A stretch of DNA of 64,000 nt from Flavobacterium sp. Sd200 (GTDB lineage Bacteria > Bacteroidota > Bacteroidia > Flavobacteriales > Flavobacteriaceae): the NCBI RefSeq assembly GCF_009826935.1, contig NZ_WUMN01000005.1, positions 62,001 through 126,000 of the forward strand, in the 5' to 3' direction. Shown here one piece after another: positions 48,875 to 57,668 of the stretch. A program made the position numbers and the translations under genes. Positions within the stretch are counted from its first letter, which is position 1; every line of letters begins with the position of its first letter. The notes below the pieces were generated by a model. That model saw only the letters and a program-made list of their open reading frames with translations, made no database searches and was not told the DNA's origin.

Positions 48875-51800
48875 TTGCTATTGCTGTTTTGCGGTAGCAT
48901 TGGCTATGCCCAAAATTTTACGTTACAGGCTACCCCAACTGAGGTAACGTGTAGTACTGCCGGTTCGCTTACTTTCTCTGTAGAAAATGCGATACCGGGC
49001 GTGCCTATAAACTATAATGTTTATATTTTACCGGACATTGCCAACCCTGTTGCACAAACTACAAACAACACTGTAACCGGTTTGAGTGCAGCAAACTATT
49101 ATATTACGGCCACACAAAACAGTGGAGGCAATGAAGTTTCTGCTATAGCCCAAACAACCATAGAAGATAATTCTCAATTGGCATTTAGTATAATAAACAC
49201 TACGCCTTTATGCCCCGCTGGGATAGGTTCATTTACTGTTAATGTAACCTCAGGAACACCTGCTACCTACGAAATTTTAGATTTACCCACATTGTTTCCT
49301 CCACAGGCATCGCCAGATTTTACAAATGTGCCACCCGGTTATTATGGGATAACTGTTACTGATATTTGTGGCAGTCAGGTTACCGAGTATCGTACAATTG
49401 CACAAGGTGATGTTTTTGGTGTTGGTGTTGCCAGAAAAATACCCGGCATGTATTTAAACTGCGAAGAAGAGGTTGAAACCAGCCTGCTTCTAATTGCCGA
49501 CCCTGAAATGAATATGTCACCTATGCCTTATCCTCTTACAGTTGAATATACAGTACATCCTCCTGATGGCAGTGCTGATGTTGTGATAGAACAGGTTATA
49601 ACATCGGGCGATATGTGGAGGGTAGAAGTAATCCAAACATTGCCTTATGCCATAAGAGGAGAGTATCTTGATGTAGACATTTGGGTAGAATATCCTTGTG
49701 GTAGAAGGCAACATACCGCTTTTGGATCACCACCGGGACAACCTAAAATTTATATTCCGGAAATGGAAGCTACAGGTAATAATATGCCTGCAGAATGTGC
49801 TCAAAAGTATTTAAATGTAGTAGTTGAAAATCTTACGCCACCATATACAATTACCTTTAATAGTTACCCTGAAAGCTTTGTACCTGAATTATACAACACT
49901 AACTATCCGGGGCCTTATACGGTAGACTCGATAGATTTTGGAAGCTACGATATGCCTGCCCCAAAAGGGTTTTACAGAGCCACTATTACCGATGCATGCG
50001 GAGCAACGAAAAATGTATTCTTTACATTAACGAGTGCACTTAACACAGAGTACTCATCGTATAACTACGACTGTGTAAACAACCTTGGAGGATTAAATGC
50101 TAATTTAATAGCTAATGATGGAGTAACAGAAGTTAACCTTACAACAGCTATTATGACAAGCGCACCTGAAAATTATGAATTTGAACCTAATTTACCTCTT
50201 GATGTAAGTGCTTTTATAAATAACGATAATGAACTTGAACTTACCGGACTTCCACCAGGAAACTATGGATTTAAACTTTCTGACCAATGTAATAATACTC
50301 TGACTCAAACCATACAGGTAAGACCATTTGTACCATCTGTTATGGTTGGAGATACCCGCCCCGATTGCACACCCGGATTTGGTACTGTAAAAATAGATAC
50401 ACATAATCCACCGCTTACAGGCGTACGTATTACAAGAGCTCCCGAAGGTTTTCCTTATGAACTGCCATACGATGTATCTTTTAATGTTACAGACGGCGTT
50501 TTTTACATGGATAATGTACCTGCAGGGTCGTATGCTTTTATGGGCATAGACGCATGTTATAATCCGGAGTTTCCGAGATACTATTCTGTAATAATTTCAG
50601 GTTATCAGGTTACAAGAAACAATCTTCAGGTTATACCGGGCTGCAACAGCTACGACATTATTCTGGATTATTTAAGTAATGCACCCGAAGAGAAGTTTTG
50701 GCTGCAAAAAAAAATAACACCGGGCAGTTGGGGACATCCCGTAACAGGAGAGCTTTATACAGAAGGTAGTGTACCCACCGCACAAAATGCAATGGCTGTA
50801 ACGATCTCAGATACCATCTCAGCCAATGGATGGTCTGGCAATTATCGCATTTTAAGACATTATCAAACGTATGGTTCGGGAATTCCGGTAAAAGACTGTA
50901 TGGCCCAATTACATACATTCGATTTATATCAGGGACTTCAGCTTTTAGAGACTAATATACTAAGCTGCCCGGACGACCCGGTAGACCTGGAGGTTGTAAG
51001 CAATGGAACTGCACCTGTTATATATACAATTACCCATAGGAATGGTATTCCGTACCTTATACAAAACGGCGAGAACAATATATTTACCGATCTTGAACCT
51101 GCTGTTTATACACTAAACATAACCGATTCGTGCGGTAGGTTTATAAACCCTAACATAGACATACAAGCCGCTACGCCGCTTATTGTGGTTAACGATCCCG
51201 GTGTTTTATTTGCGTGCGACGAGGCTAACGACGGTACAGATGTATTTAATCTGCCATCTCAAAATGCAGGAATATTAGGAACTCAGGATCCCAACGAATA
51301 TACCGTTACATATCATATCACACAGGAAGATGCAGATGCAGGTACAGCAGCTTTACCTGACAGCTATACTACCGAGCCTAGAACTGTTTATGCCCGTGTA
51401 ATTCGTAACGACACACCGGGTTGTTTTAAAACAATTGCTTTCGAACTGCAACTCTATGACACACCTGTATTAAATGTTGGCACTCCTGCAGCTTTTTGTC
51501 CGGGTCAAAGTGTTACTCTTAATGCACCAAGAGGATTTGTATCTTACAGATGGTCTAACGGCGTTACAACACCCGATAATACTGTGAGCGCAGAAGGTAA
51601 CTATATATTGACTGTAACCAATGCCAATGGCTGCCAGGTATCTCAAACCATTGCTGTAATAGAGTCACCCGTACCGGAAATAGATAAAGTTGATATTGAT
51701 GATTTTGGAGACAACAACAGTATTACCGTTACTATAAAACCAACAGCACAACCTATGTTTCCTGAATACTCGCTGGATGGGATTACTTTTCAGGAAAGCA

Positions 51801-52150
51801 ATGTGTTTGAAAACCTTAGTACAGGCATATATACAGTCTATGTAAGAGATCAGTTTAGGTGTGGGTTTGACCATAAAACTGTTTACCTGCTCATGTATCC
51901 TAAATATTTCACTCCAAACGGAGACGGTGTTAACGATACATGGTTTATAAAATATTCTACCGCCGCAGAGCCTGGCTTAACAGTACAGATATATGACCGT
52001 TTTGGCAAACTTATAGAAGGGTTTAACTCAAACAGCCGTGGCTGGGATGGTACTCTCAATGGAACAAAACTTCCGGCGGATGATTACTGGTTTATGGTAA
52101 GAAGACAAAACGGAGAAGAATATCGCGGGCATTTCTCATTGATAAGATAG
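48875..52150 (+). CDS. T9SS type B sorting-domain surface protein
   Basis: This protein of about 1091 residues is predicted to be secreted by the T9SS. From the TTG at 48875 the peptide is LLLFCGSIGYAQNF, a signal peptide lacking a charged start. The same frame stays open upstream to 48821 with a better signal sequence (KKDCVIKNNFTIGYIVLLLL) but no ATG, GTG or TTG, so the start is uncertain. The middle consists of SprB-type beta segments (VPPGYYGITVTDICGSQ, LPPGNYGFKLSDQCNN, LEPAVYTLNITDSCG) and one FNLP-type repeat like those of the giant adhesin. A PKD-like segment (YRWSNGVTTPDN) follows. The C-terminus (YPKYFTPNGDGVNDTWFIKY, IYDRFGKLIEGF, GWDGTLNG, LPADDYWFMV, HFSLIR) is a type B sorting signal. 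A role in adhesion or gliding is possible but unproven. Confidence 0.85.
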   Translation: MLLLFCGSIGYAQNFTLQATPTEVTCSTAGSLTFSVENAIPGVPINYNVYILPDIANPVAQTTNNTVTGLSAANYYITATQNSGGNEVSAIAQTTIEDNSQLAFSIINTTPLCPAGIGSFTVNVTSGTPATYEILDLPTLFPPQASPDFTNVPPGYYGITVTDICGSQVTEYRTIAQGDVFGVGVARKIPGMYLNCEEEVETSLLLIADPEMNMSPMPYPLTVEYTVHPPDGSADVVIEQVITSGDMWRVEVIQTLPYAIRGEYLDVDIWVEYPCGRRQHTAFGSPPGQPKIYIPEMEATGNNMPAECAQKYLNVVVENLTPPYTITFNSYPESFVPELYNTNYPGPYTVDSIDFGSYDMPAPKGFYRATITDACGATKNVFFTLTSALNTEYSSYNYDCVNNLGGLNANLIANDGVTEVNLTTAIMTSAPENYEFEPNLPLDVSAFINNDNELELTGLPPGNYGFKLSDQCNNTLTQTIQVRPFVPSVMVGDTRPDCTPGFGTVKIDTHNPPLTGVRITRAPEGFPYELPYDVSFNVTDGVFYMDNVPAGSYAFMGIDACYNPEFPRYYSVIISGYQVTRNNLQVIPGCNSYDIILDYLSNAPEEKFWLQKKITPGSWGHPVTGELYTEGSVPTAQNAMAVTISDTISANGWSGNYRILRHYQTYGSGIPVKDCMAQLHTFDLYQGLQLLETNILSCPDDPVDLEVVSNGTAPVIYTITHRNGIPYLIQNGENNIFTDLEPAVYTLNITDSCGRFINPNIDIQAATPLIVVNDPGVLFACDEANDGTDVFNLPSQNAGILGTQDPNEYTVTYHITQEDADAGTAALPDSYTTEPRTVYARVIRNDTPGCFKTIAFELQLYDTPVLNVGTPAAFCPGQSVTLNAPRGFVSYRWSNGVTTPDNTVSAEGNYILTVTNANGCQVSQTIAVIESPVPEIDKVDIDDFGDNNSITVTIKPTAQPMFPEYSLDGITFQESNVFENLSTGIYTVYVRDQFRCGFDHKTVYLLMYPKYFTPNGDGVNDTWFIKYSTAAEPGLTVQIYDRFGKLIEGFNSNSRGWDGTLNGTKLPADDYWFMVRRQNGEEYRGHFSLIR

Positions 52151-52165
52151 TGCACAGAAACTTTA

Positions 52166-52216
52166 AATTTTAGAGGGCGTATATAAAACTTAGGTTTATA
52201 TACGCCCTCTAAAATT
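52166..52216. terminator. Bidirectional terminator with 22-bp perfect arms
   Basis: The arms 52166-52187 and 52195-52216 are exact complements with a 7-base loop (ACTTAGG). The stem includes AGAGGGCGTATATAAA. It serves the type B protein gene (stop 52150) and the convergent DUF4442 gene (stop 52218). Confidence 0.92.
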
Positions 52217-52217
52217 A

Positions 52218-52670
52218 TTATTTAACCTTAATACTCCATTCAAAATCCATTTCAGATACTTTATCTCCCTGTTCATCTACCCCAATGCTCTTCATCCAGA
52301 AAGTTTGCCCCTCGCCCGTTGCAATAGCCTTTTCAATAGCGTTGGCAATAAGATGACCTTCATTGCAGGTAAAGGTTATTCTACCCTTAGCTTTTTTAGT
52401 AAAGCCTCCTTTATTATTAGCCACCAGCATCGATATTTTTTTACCGCTATTCTTTATATGATACATTACTAATGCACCAGTAGTAAGCTCTGCCGCCATA
52501 GCCTGCACTGCAAAGTACATAGAGCTAAAAGGGTTTTGATTTATCCAACGGTGCTTTACTGTAACTCTGCACTGTTGTGTAGATATTTGCTTTACCTTAA
52601 CCCCCGTAAAATAGGCACTGGGCAGCTTTAGAAGCAAAAAAATGTTAAGTTTTAATGGCGTAAATTCCAT
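52218..52670 (-). CDS. DUF4442 hotdog-fold protein (thioesterase-like)
   Basis: This 150-residue cytosolic protein resembles the hotdog-fold DUF4442/PaaI-like thioesterase group. It has the opening helix LKLNIFLLLKLPSAYFTGVK, the strand QCRVTVKHRWINQNPFSSMY, the central helix FAVQAMAAELTTGALVMYHI and VKEI-like closing strands (VSEMDFEWSIKVK). Family members hydrolyse acyl-CoA thioesters, but no catalytic Asp or Glu could be assigned confidently here. The substrate is unknown. It has a shared terminator and stands alone. Confidence 0.7.
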   Translation of the reverse strand: MEFTPLKLNIFLLLKLPSAYFTGVKVKQISTQQCRVTVKHRWINQNPFSSMYFAVQAMAAELTTGALVMYHIKNSGKKISMLVANNKGGFTKKAKGRITFTCNEGHLIANAIEKAIATGEGQTFWMKSIGVDEQGDKVSEMDFEWSIKVK

Positions 52671-52752
52671 AGAATTTGTTTTTAAAGCTAATATACAGCT
52701 TATTAAGCATATTTTAAAATGTTAAATTTTTGTTAAATATAAGTACTATGCG

Positions 52753-52784
52753 TTGCATACTACCATACAATAACCATATATTTG
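52753..52784 (+). promoter_or_regulatory. Promoter of the DUF4870 gene
   Basis: TTG (52753-52755), 21 bases, then TATATTTG (52777-52784) matches the consensus, ending 31 bases before the ATG. Confidence 0.65.
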
Positions 52785-52815
52785 CATAGAATATTAATAT
52801 AGATAAACACATACT

Positions 52816-53268
52816 ATGGAAACCCCAGTAAATAAAACTACCGCAACTCTTTTACAGCTAAGTGCTTATGCGCAGTATTTTTTTCCGTTAGGCAATTTTA
52901 TCTTTCCTGTATTGATATGGAGCGTAAAGAAAAACGACTCTAAATTTGTAGATTATAACGGCAAACAGGCCATCAACTTTCAGTTAAGCCTTCTAATTTA
53001 TACGATAGTTTTATTTGCAATAGCAATTCCTGTTTTTGTATATAACCTGTTTAACATTGCCAAATTTAATTATGTAAACAGCTGTCATTGGGTTATTGAG
53101 CAATTCAATACAGGAAGTATTACAAATATGGCATTGGTAGGTATTATGGCAGCATTTTTATTTATAGTAATGAAAGTTGCCGAGTTCTTTCTGATATTAT
53201 ATGCCGCTGTTAAAAACACAAACGGAGAAAATTTTAATTATCCGCTAACTATAAAATTTATTAAATAA
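52816..53268 (+). CDS. DUF4870 (Tic20-like) small membrane protein
   Basis: This 150-residue inner membrane protein shows about three or four hydrophobic spans. The first region is AQYFFPLGNFIFPVLIW, followed by KNDSKFVDYNGKQAINFQLS, the conserved hydrophilic loop of DUF4870. LLIYTIVLFAIAIPVFVYNL and LVGIMAAFLFIVMKVAEFFL make the remaining spans. DUF4870 is related to the Tic20-like family. Its function is not established. It lies 206 bases upstream of the GIN-PadR-PspC operon and may be part of the same envelope-stress setting. Confidence 0.85.
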   Translation: METPVNKTTATLLQLSAYAQYFFPLGNFIFPVLIWSVKKNDSKFVDYNGKQAINFQLSLLIYTIVLFAIAIPVFVYNLFNIAKFNYVNSCHWVIEQFNTGSITNMALVGIMAAFLFIVMKVAEFFLILYAAVKNTNGENFNYPLTIKFIK

Positions 53269-53323
53269 CAAGTATATACAACCATTTACTAACACAATTC
53301 GTCTTTATTAATAAACCAAACAA

Positions 53324-53458
53324 TCATCAATAATAAGCAGGCCTGTATCGGCACACAGGCGTAGAGTTCCTTCATCAATCAAATCAATCATCATCATCAA
53401 TCCGCCGTCTGTTGTGCCGGCAGCAGGCAAAATCATCATCAATCATCAATTCATCAAT
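53324..53458. repeat. Cluster of six TCATCAAT repeats in the leader of the GIN operon
   Basis: The octamer TCATCAAT occurs at 53324, 53372, 53394, 53436, 53443 and 53451, with additional partial ATCA/CAATCA copies. It is interrupted by a small hairpin, GCCTGT (53341-53346) with ACAGGC (53355-53360). The cluster ends 16 bases before the first ATG. It may be a multi-site operator or an unusual untranslated leader. Confidence 0.6.
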
Positions 53459-53474
53459 CAAAAAACGAACAGTT

Positions 53475-54239
53475 ATGAAACAATTTTTTATTGCAGCATT
53501 TGCAGGCCTCATCAGTCTGGGTGCACAGGCACAGATAACCGAAGCAAGAACTGCACAGGCAGTAACAGCCATAGAGGTTAAGAACGGCATTGAAGTAGTG
53601 TTTACACAAAGCGACACTTTAGGACTGAAAGTAACGACAGATAAAACTGTAAATTTGGCTAACATTGTAACAACATATAAAAACGGTACGCTTAAAATAA
53701 CCCTGCGGGACAATGACGATCAGGCAATAACACAAACCGTAGCAAAAGTATTTGTATCTCAAAAAAATGTAACCCATTTTACAGCCTCTACAGGTGCAGC
53801 AATACGGGTTGCAGGCAAACTCAATTTGACAGAGGCAGATATTAATCTATCATCGGGTGCTACATTTAGTGCTATTTTATCTACAACCGGCAGGTGCAGT
53901 ATAGAAGCACAATCGGGGGGTGGTTTTAGAGGCATTATTAACAGTAAAGATTTTCATGCCAAGATAGTTAATGGCGGATATATAAGAACAGGTGGCAGTA
54001 CTGATACTGCAAAGATTACATGCAGCAGCGGATCATTAAATGCCGGGAAATTTATATGTCATGAAGCCACAATACAGGCACAAAAGGCATCGTCAGTAAG
54101 CATTTATGCAAACAGCTCTATTAAAACCGAGGTAGATGCCTCATCATCGGTTACCTATTATGGAGAACCAATTAAAACAGATTTTGGCAGCAATGCCTAT
54201 GCTGTAAAAAGGGACAGCTATAAACTGAACCTAAATTAA
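53475..54239 (+). CDS. Secreted head GIN-domain (DUF2807) protein
   Basis: This 254-residue protein begins at MKQFFIAAFAGLISLGAQAQ, a signal peptide with a Sec-type cleavage site; a longer frame from 53412 would encode a non-signal start across the repeat cluster and is rejected. The remainder is beta-helix-like: TAIEVKNGIEVVFTQSDTL is the head GIN motif, followed by LTEADINLSSGATFSAIL, GGFRGIINSKDF and SVSIYANSSIKTEVDASSSV. Such proteins are common in Bacteroidota beside PspC and PadR genes and are thought to be envelope-associated, with no known reaction. It is the first gene of the operon, 19 bases before padR-like. Confidence 0.88.
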   Translation: MKQFFIAAFAGLISLGAQAQITEARTAQAVTAIEVKNGIEVVFTQSDTLGLKVTTDKTVNLANIVTTYKNGTLKITLRDNDDQAITQTVAKVFVSQKNVTHFTASTGAAIRVAGKLNLTEADINLSSGATFSAILSTTGRCSIEAQSGGGFRGIINSKDFHAKIVNGGYIRTGGSTDTAKITCSSGSLNAGKFICHEATIQAQKASSVSIYANSSIKTEVDASSSVTYYGEPIKTDFGSNAYAVKRDSYKLNLN

Positions 54240-54258
54240 TTTTAAATTTTGAGAACCT

Positions 54259-54591
54259 ATGAATATTGAGAACACCAAAGCCCAGATGCGTAAGGGCGTT
54301 TTGGAATTCTGTATCCTCTCTGTATTAAAAGAAAAGGACGCTTATACATCTGAAATACTCGACACGCTTAAAAATGCTAAGCTACTGGTAGTTGAGGGTA
54401 CTGTTTACCCACTGCTGACACGCTTAAAGAACGATGGTTTTCTTACCTACAGATGGGAAGAATCTACATCGGGGCCACCAAGAAAATATTACGGGCTTAC
54501 CGATGAAGGACATATATTTTTAAAAGAACTTAACAACACCTGGACAGAACTCTCTGACGCAGTAAACATAATAACCAGCCAAAAAGCATAG
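54259..54591 (+). CDS. PadR-family transcriptional regulator
   Basis: This 110-residue winged-helix regulator has AQMRKGVLEFCILSVLKEKD, AYTSEILDTLKNAKLLVVEG, TVYPLLTRLKNDGFLTYRWE and GPPRKYYGLTDEGHIFLKEL, which is the standard PadR pattern. It has only the short C-terminal dimerisation helix of the small PadR class. It lies 2 bases before the PspC gene start, so the two are tightly linked. It probably represses its own operon; the target could be the TCATCAAT repeats upstream, which is speculation. Confidence 0.95.
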   Translation: MNIENTKAQMRKGVLEFCILSVLKEKDAYTSEILDTLKNAKLLVVEGTVYPLLTRLKNDGFLTYRWEESTSGPPRKYYGLTDEGHIFLKELNNTWTELSDAVNIITSQKA

Positions 54592-54593
54592 CC

Positions 54594-56399
54594 ATGAACA
54601 AAACAGTAAGTATAAATTTAGGAGGTTTCTTTTTTCATATCGATGAAGATGCCTACCAAAAGCTTAATCGCTACTTTGATGCAATAAGGCAGTCGCTTAC
54701 ACCAGACGGACGCGATGAGATTATGGGCGATATTGAGTCCAGGATCGCAGAGCTTCTCAGCGAAAAGCTTAAGAACGAAAAACAGGTAGTAAGCCTTCGT
54801 GAGGTTGAAGATATTATTGCCGTAATGGGCCAGCCGGAAGACTATCGTATAGACGATGAAAAAAATGCTGAAAATACCGGAGCGAAAAGCAGTTCTAACT
54901 TTAATTATAATTATAACTACGGTTACACTAAAACCAGGAAATTTTTCAGGGATACCGACAATGGAATGGTTGGCGGTGTATGCGCAGGCCTTGGTCATTA
55001 TTTTGGTATCGACCCATTATGGATAAGGATAATTGCAATACTATCTCTATTCCTGTCGTTTGGTACCAGCCTGCTTATTTACCTGTTGCTTATGGTGCTT
55101 ATACCTAAGGCCATAACAACATCTGAAAAGCTTGAAATGACCGGCGAACCTATAAATATTTCTAACATTGAAAAAAAAGTTAAGGAAGAGTTTAGCAACC
55201 TTAGCGATAAAATAAACAGTGTAGATTATGATAAACTGGGCAATAATGTAAAAAACGGTGCCGAAAAAGTTGGCACGGGCATCAGCAAATTGGTTTTAGG
55301 CATTTTTAAAGTATTTGCAAAAATAATAGGAGCTATCATTACTGTGTTTAGCGCCCTTATACTGGGTGGTCTTTTAATAACTCTAATACTAATGCTGTTC
55401 TCCTCTACTATGGTTTCTCCTTCATGGTATCCATACGTACTGAGTTATAACTACACGAATGTTCCTATGTCTATATTGTGCCTCATAGGGTTCTTTTCGA
55501 TCGGGATACCGTTATTTGTCTTGTTTCTTTTAGGTTTAAAAATACTGGTAGACAACCTAAAACCTATAGGCAATTTAACAAGGCTAACACTATTGGCATT
55601 ATGGTTAATATCATTAGCCGCAGCAATTTATTTAATACTGCTTCAGTCATCTCAGTTTGGAGTTGAAGGCAAAATGGTTAACAAGCAGGAAATAAACCTG
55701 AAAGAAGGTGATGTACTGGAAATAAAGTTCAAAAATAACGAGTTCTTTTCTAAATCGTTGCGCCGTGATTATTCTGATTTCAAAATACAGCAGGACAGCT
55801 TTGGCAATGGGGTTATGTACAGCAACCGTATACATTTTCAGGTACTAAAGACAGATGAGGCAAAACCTTACGTACAAATTGAAAAAGTTGCTGAGGGAGC
55901 TTCAATCTCTGATGCAAGAAAAAGTGCCGAAAACATTAAGTACAACTTTAAAATTGAGGGAAATACACTAACATTAGACAATTACCTTATTATGGGTATT
56001 GTAGGTGCGAATGCCAAATATCATGCACAGCGTGTGGAAATATTTTTGTACCTTCCCGAAGAAACTTTGTTCAAACCTGATGGTAGCCTGAAAGACTATG
56101 ACGACACTGACAATGAGTTTTTTGACCTGTGGTTTGACGGCGAAGACTATATATATAAAATGGGCAACACAAAGGTAGACTGCCTTAACTGTATAGAAAT
56201 GGCTGAGGCAATGGATATACCGGAGCCACCGGAGCCGAACATGTCTGACGCTGAAATAGAAGCTATGGACAGGGAGCTTGAAGCCCAGGAAAAAGAGATA
56301 GAAGCCAAAAGCAGGGAGTTTGAACTAAAAATGAAGCGAAAAGCCAAAAAAGATCAGGAAAAGATATTACAAAAACTTGATGAGGCAACTAAGGAGTAA
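54594..56399 (+). CDS. PspC-domain membrane protein
   Basis: This 601-residue inner membrane protein starts with a DUF-type helical head (NKTVSINLGGFFFHIDEDAY, LNRYFDAIRQSL). It has a PspC domain at about 118-175 (FFRDTDNGMVGGVCAGLGHY and FGIDPLWIRIIAILSLF). Further membrane spans lie in GIFKVFAKIIGAIITVFSAL, SILCLIGFFSIGIPLFVLFL and LTLLALWLISLAAAIYLILL. A large extracytoplasmic region follows. The C-terminus is a long charged coiled coil (EIEAMDRELEAQEKEIEAKS, MKRKAKKDQEKILQKLDE). PspC in enterobacteria relays envelope stress; here PadR probably replaces the PspA/F control. The exact signal is unknown. Confidence 0.92.
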   Translation: MNKTVSINLGGFFFHIDEDAYQKLNRYFDAIRQSLTPDGRDEIMGDIESRIAELLSEKLKNEKQVVSLREVEDIIAVMGQPEDYRIDDEKNAENTGAKSSSNFNYNYNYGYTKTRKFFRDTDNGMVGGVCAGLGHYFGIDPLWIRIIAILSLFLSFGTSLLIYLLLMVLIPKAITTSEKLEMTGEPINISNIEKKVKEEFSNLSDKINSVDYDKLGNNVKNGAEKVGTGISKLVLGIFKVFAKIIGAIITVFSALILGGLLITLILMLFSSTMVSPSWYPYVLSYNYTNVPMSILCLIGFFSIGIPLFVLFLLGLKILVDNLKPIGNLTRLTLLALWLISLAAAIYLILLQSSQFGVEGKMVNKQEINLKEGDVLEIKFKNNEFFSKSLRRDYSDFKIQQDSFGNGVMYSNRIHFQVLKTDEAKPYVQIEKVAEGASISDARKSAENIKYNFKIEGNTLTLDNYLIMGIVGANAKYHAQRVEIFLYLPEETLFKPDGSLKDYDDTDNEFFDLWFDGEDYIYKMGNTKVDCLNCIEMAEAMDIPEPPEPNMSDAEIEAMDRELEAQEKEIEAKSREFELKMKRKAKKDQEKILQKLDEATKE

Positions 56400-56426
56400 T
56401 TAAATAAACTAAAGTCAACTACTATT

Positions 56427-57158
56427 ATGATAAAACTTATTGTACAAATTTCGCAAATAATAATTACCATCATAGCAACACTGTTATTTGCTTCATGCGG
56501 TTTTAACACTAAAACCATAGATGGTAGCGGCAATGTTATAAAACAGGATCGAAAAATCGAAGGTGCTTTTACACAGGTTACTGCTGAGGGCGGCCTTGAG
56601 GTTTACATTGTTCAGGGCAGCACAAGCACTGTAGTTGTGGAGGCAGACGACAACCTGCAGCCGCACATTAAAACCGAGCTAAAAGGCAGCGAATTAAGAA
56701 TATCTACCGATGTTAATATTGGTAATGCCGAAGCCCGTATGGTAACCGTAACTTTGCCCAAAATAGAAGCTCTTGTGGCAAATGGCGGCAGTACTTTAAA
56801 AAGCAAAACAATGCTAAAATCTGACGATATAGATCTTTCTTCGAGCAGTGGCAGCAATATTGAAGCTAGTGTAGATGCAAAAAATGTAAGCCTTGAAACC
56901 AGCAGTGGAGCATCTTTAAGGGTAAGCGGCAAAACCACCATGTTAAAAACCGAATCAAGTAGTGGCAGCTCTTTAAATGCCGAATCTTTATTAGCTAAAG
57001 ATGTAAAAGCCGATGCCAGCAGCGGAAGCACAACAACGGTTAATGCATCTGAAAGCCTTAGTGCCGATGCCAGTAGCGGGAGTTCTATCAATTATGTAAA
57101 CACACCTAAAAAACTTTCAGCAGAAGAAAATTCGGGAGGTAGTGTGAGCCAGGAATAA
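56427..57158 (+). CDS. Head GIN-domain (DUF2807) lipoprotein
   Basis: This 243-residue lipoprotein has a hydrophobic start and lipobox LLFASC (Cys near 26). The head GIN motif IEGAFTQVTAEGGLEVYIVQ is followed by repetitive Ser/Ala-rich strands (SSGSNIEASVDAKNVSLETS, SSGASLRVSGKTTML, SSGSSLNAESLLAKDVKADA, SSGSTTTVNA, SSGSSINYV), a right-handed beta-helix pattern. It is the last gene of the GIN-PadR-PspC-GIN cluster, 27 bases after the PspC gene. Its sequence differs from the first GIN protein, so they are paralogues of the same fold, one anchored and one apparently free. Confidence 0.88.
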   Translation: MIKLIVQISQIIITIIATLLFASCGFNTKTIDGSGNVIKQDRKIEGAFTQVTAEGGLEVYIVQGSTSTVVVEADDNLQPHIKTELKGSELRISTDVNIGNAEARMVTVTLPKIEALVANGGSTLKSKTMLKSDDIDLSSSSGSNIEASVDAKNVSLETSSGASLRVSGKTTMLKTESSSGSSLNAESLLAKDVKADASSGSTTTVNASESLSADASSGSSINYVNTPKKLSAEENSGGSVSQE

Positions 57159-57159
57159 A

Positions 57160-57205
57160 ATCAACGAACAAGGGCAGTCTAAAAAGACTGCCCTTGTTCG
57201 TTGAT
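57160..57205. terminator. Bidirectional terminator with 21-bp perfect arms
   Basis: Arms 57160-57180 and 57185-57205 are exact complements around an AAAA loop. The stem includes CAAGGGCAGTCT. It terminates the GIN operon (stop 57158) and the convergent PrcB-like gene (stop 57222). Confidence 0.9.
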
Positions 57206-57221
57206 AAAGATAATTCAAAGT

Positions 57222-57668
57222 TTATTCTGCTGCCGGTGTTGAGGCACTTTTAGTAAACTCTACCTTTTTAGATTTTGGTATTTTGGCAATGCAGTAGGGC
57301 GTTGTTAAAACCATAATGGCCATATCTTGTGGCGCTGTAGTAATTATCTGTACAGTAGCAACATCATCTGTAAGATTAACAGCTCCTACATCAATACTGT
57401 ATCCTCCTGTATTTTTTTGTCCCATAAAAAGAGCCACCACATTATTTGATTTAAAATCAATCTCAGGTACATCACTAAGATTAAGTTCAGAATAAAGTGC
57501 GTTCAATTGACTTTGAGAAGTAATTACATCATTGCCCTGCTTCTCTCTTCCTCCAATGCTTTCCTTTTTCAAAACATCAAAAGTTCCTTCTCCGCCAATT
57601 TGAGGAGCGGCCGTTTTGCATGCCGCAACAACTATGGCAAATAAACCTATTGCTAAAAATCGTTTCAT
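57222..57668 (-). CDS. PrcB-like C-terminal domain lipoprotein
   Basis: This 148-residue lipoprotein has a signal peptide and a lipobox ending in VVAAC (Cys17). The rest resembles the PrcB C-terminal domain, a small beta-sandwich named after a spirochaete protease complex subunit: NNVVALFMGQKNTGGYSIDV, VATVQIITTAPQDMAIMVLT and TPYCIAKIPKSKKVEF. No protease partner lies next to it. Its start overlaps the bshA stop in an ATGA arrangement, so it is probably translated by coupling from bshA. The role is unknown. Confidence 0.82.
   Translation of the reverse strand: MKRFLAIGLFAIVVAACKTAAPQIGGEGTFDVLKKESIGGREKQGNDVITSQSQLNALYSELNLSDVPEIDFKSNNVVALFMGQKNTGGYSIDVGAVNLTDDVATVQIITTAPQDMAIMVLTTPYCIAKIPKSKKVEFTKSASTPAAE

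Noticed and set aside
53324..53458. Repeat cluster as a CRISPR array
   Set aside because: Repeats are eight bases with irregular or no spacers and there are no cas genes.
53412..53474. Upstream ATG for the first GIN protein
   Set aside because: It would place a hydrophilic stretch encoded by the TCATCAAT repeats before a perfect signal peptide.
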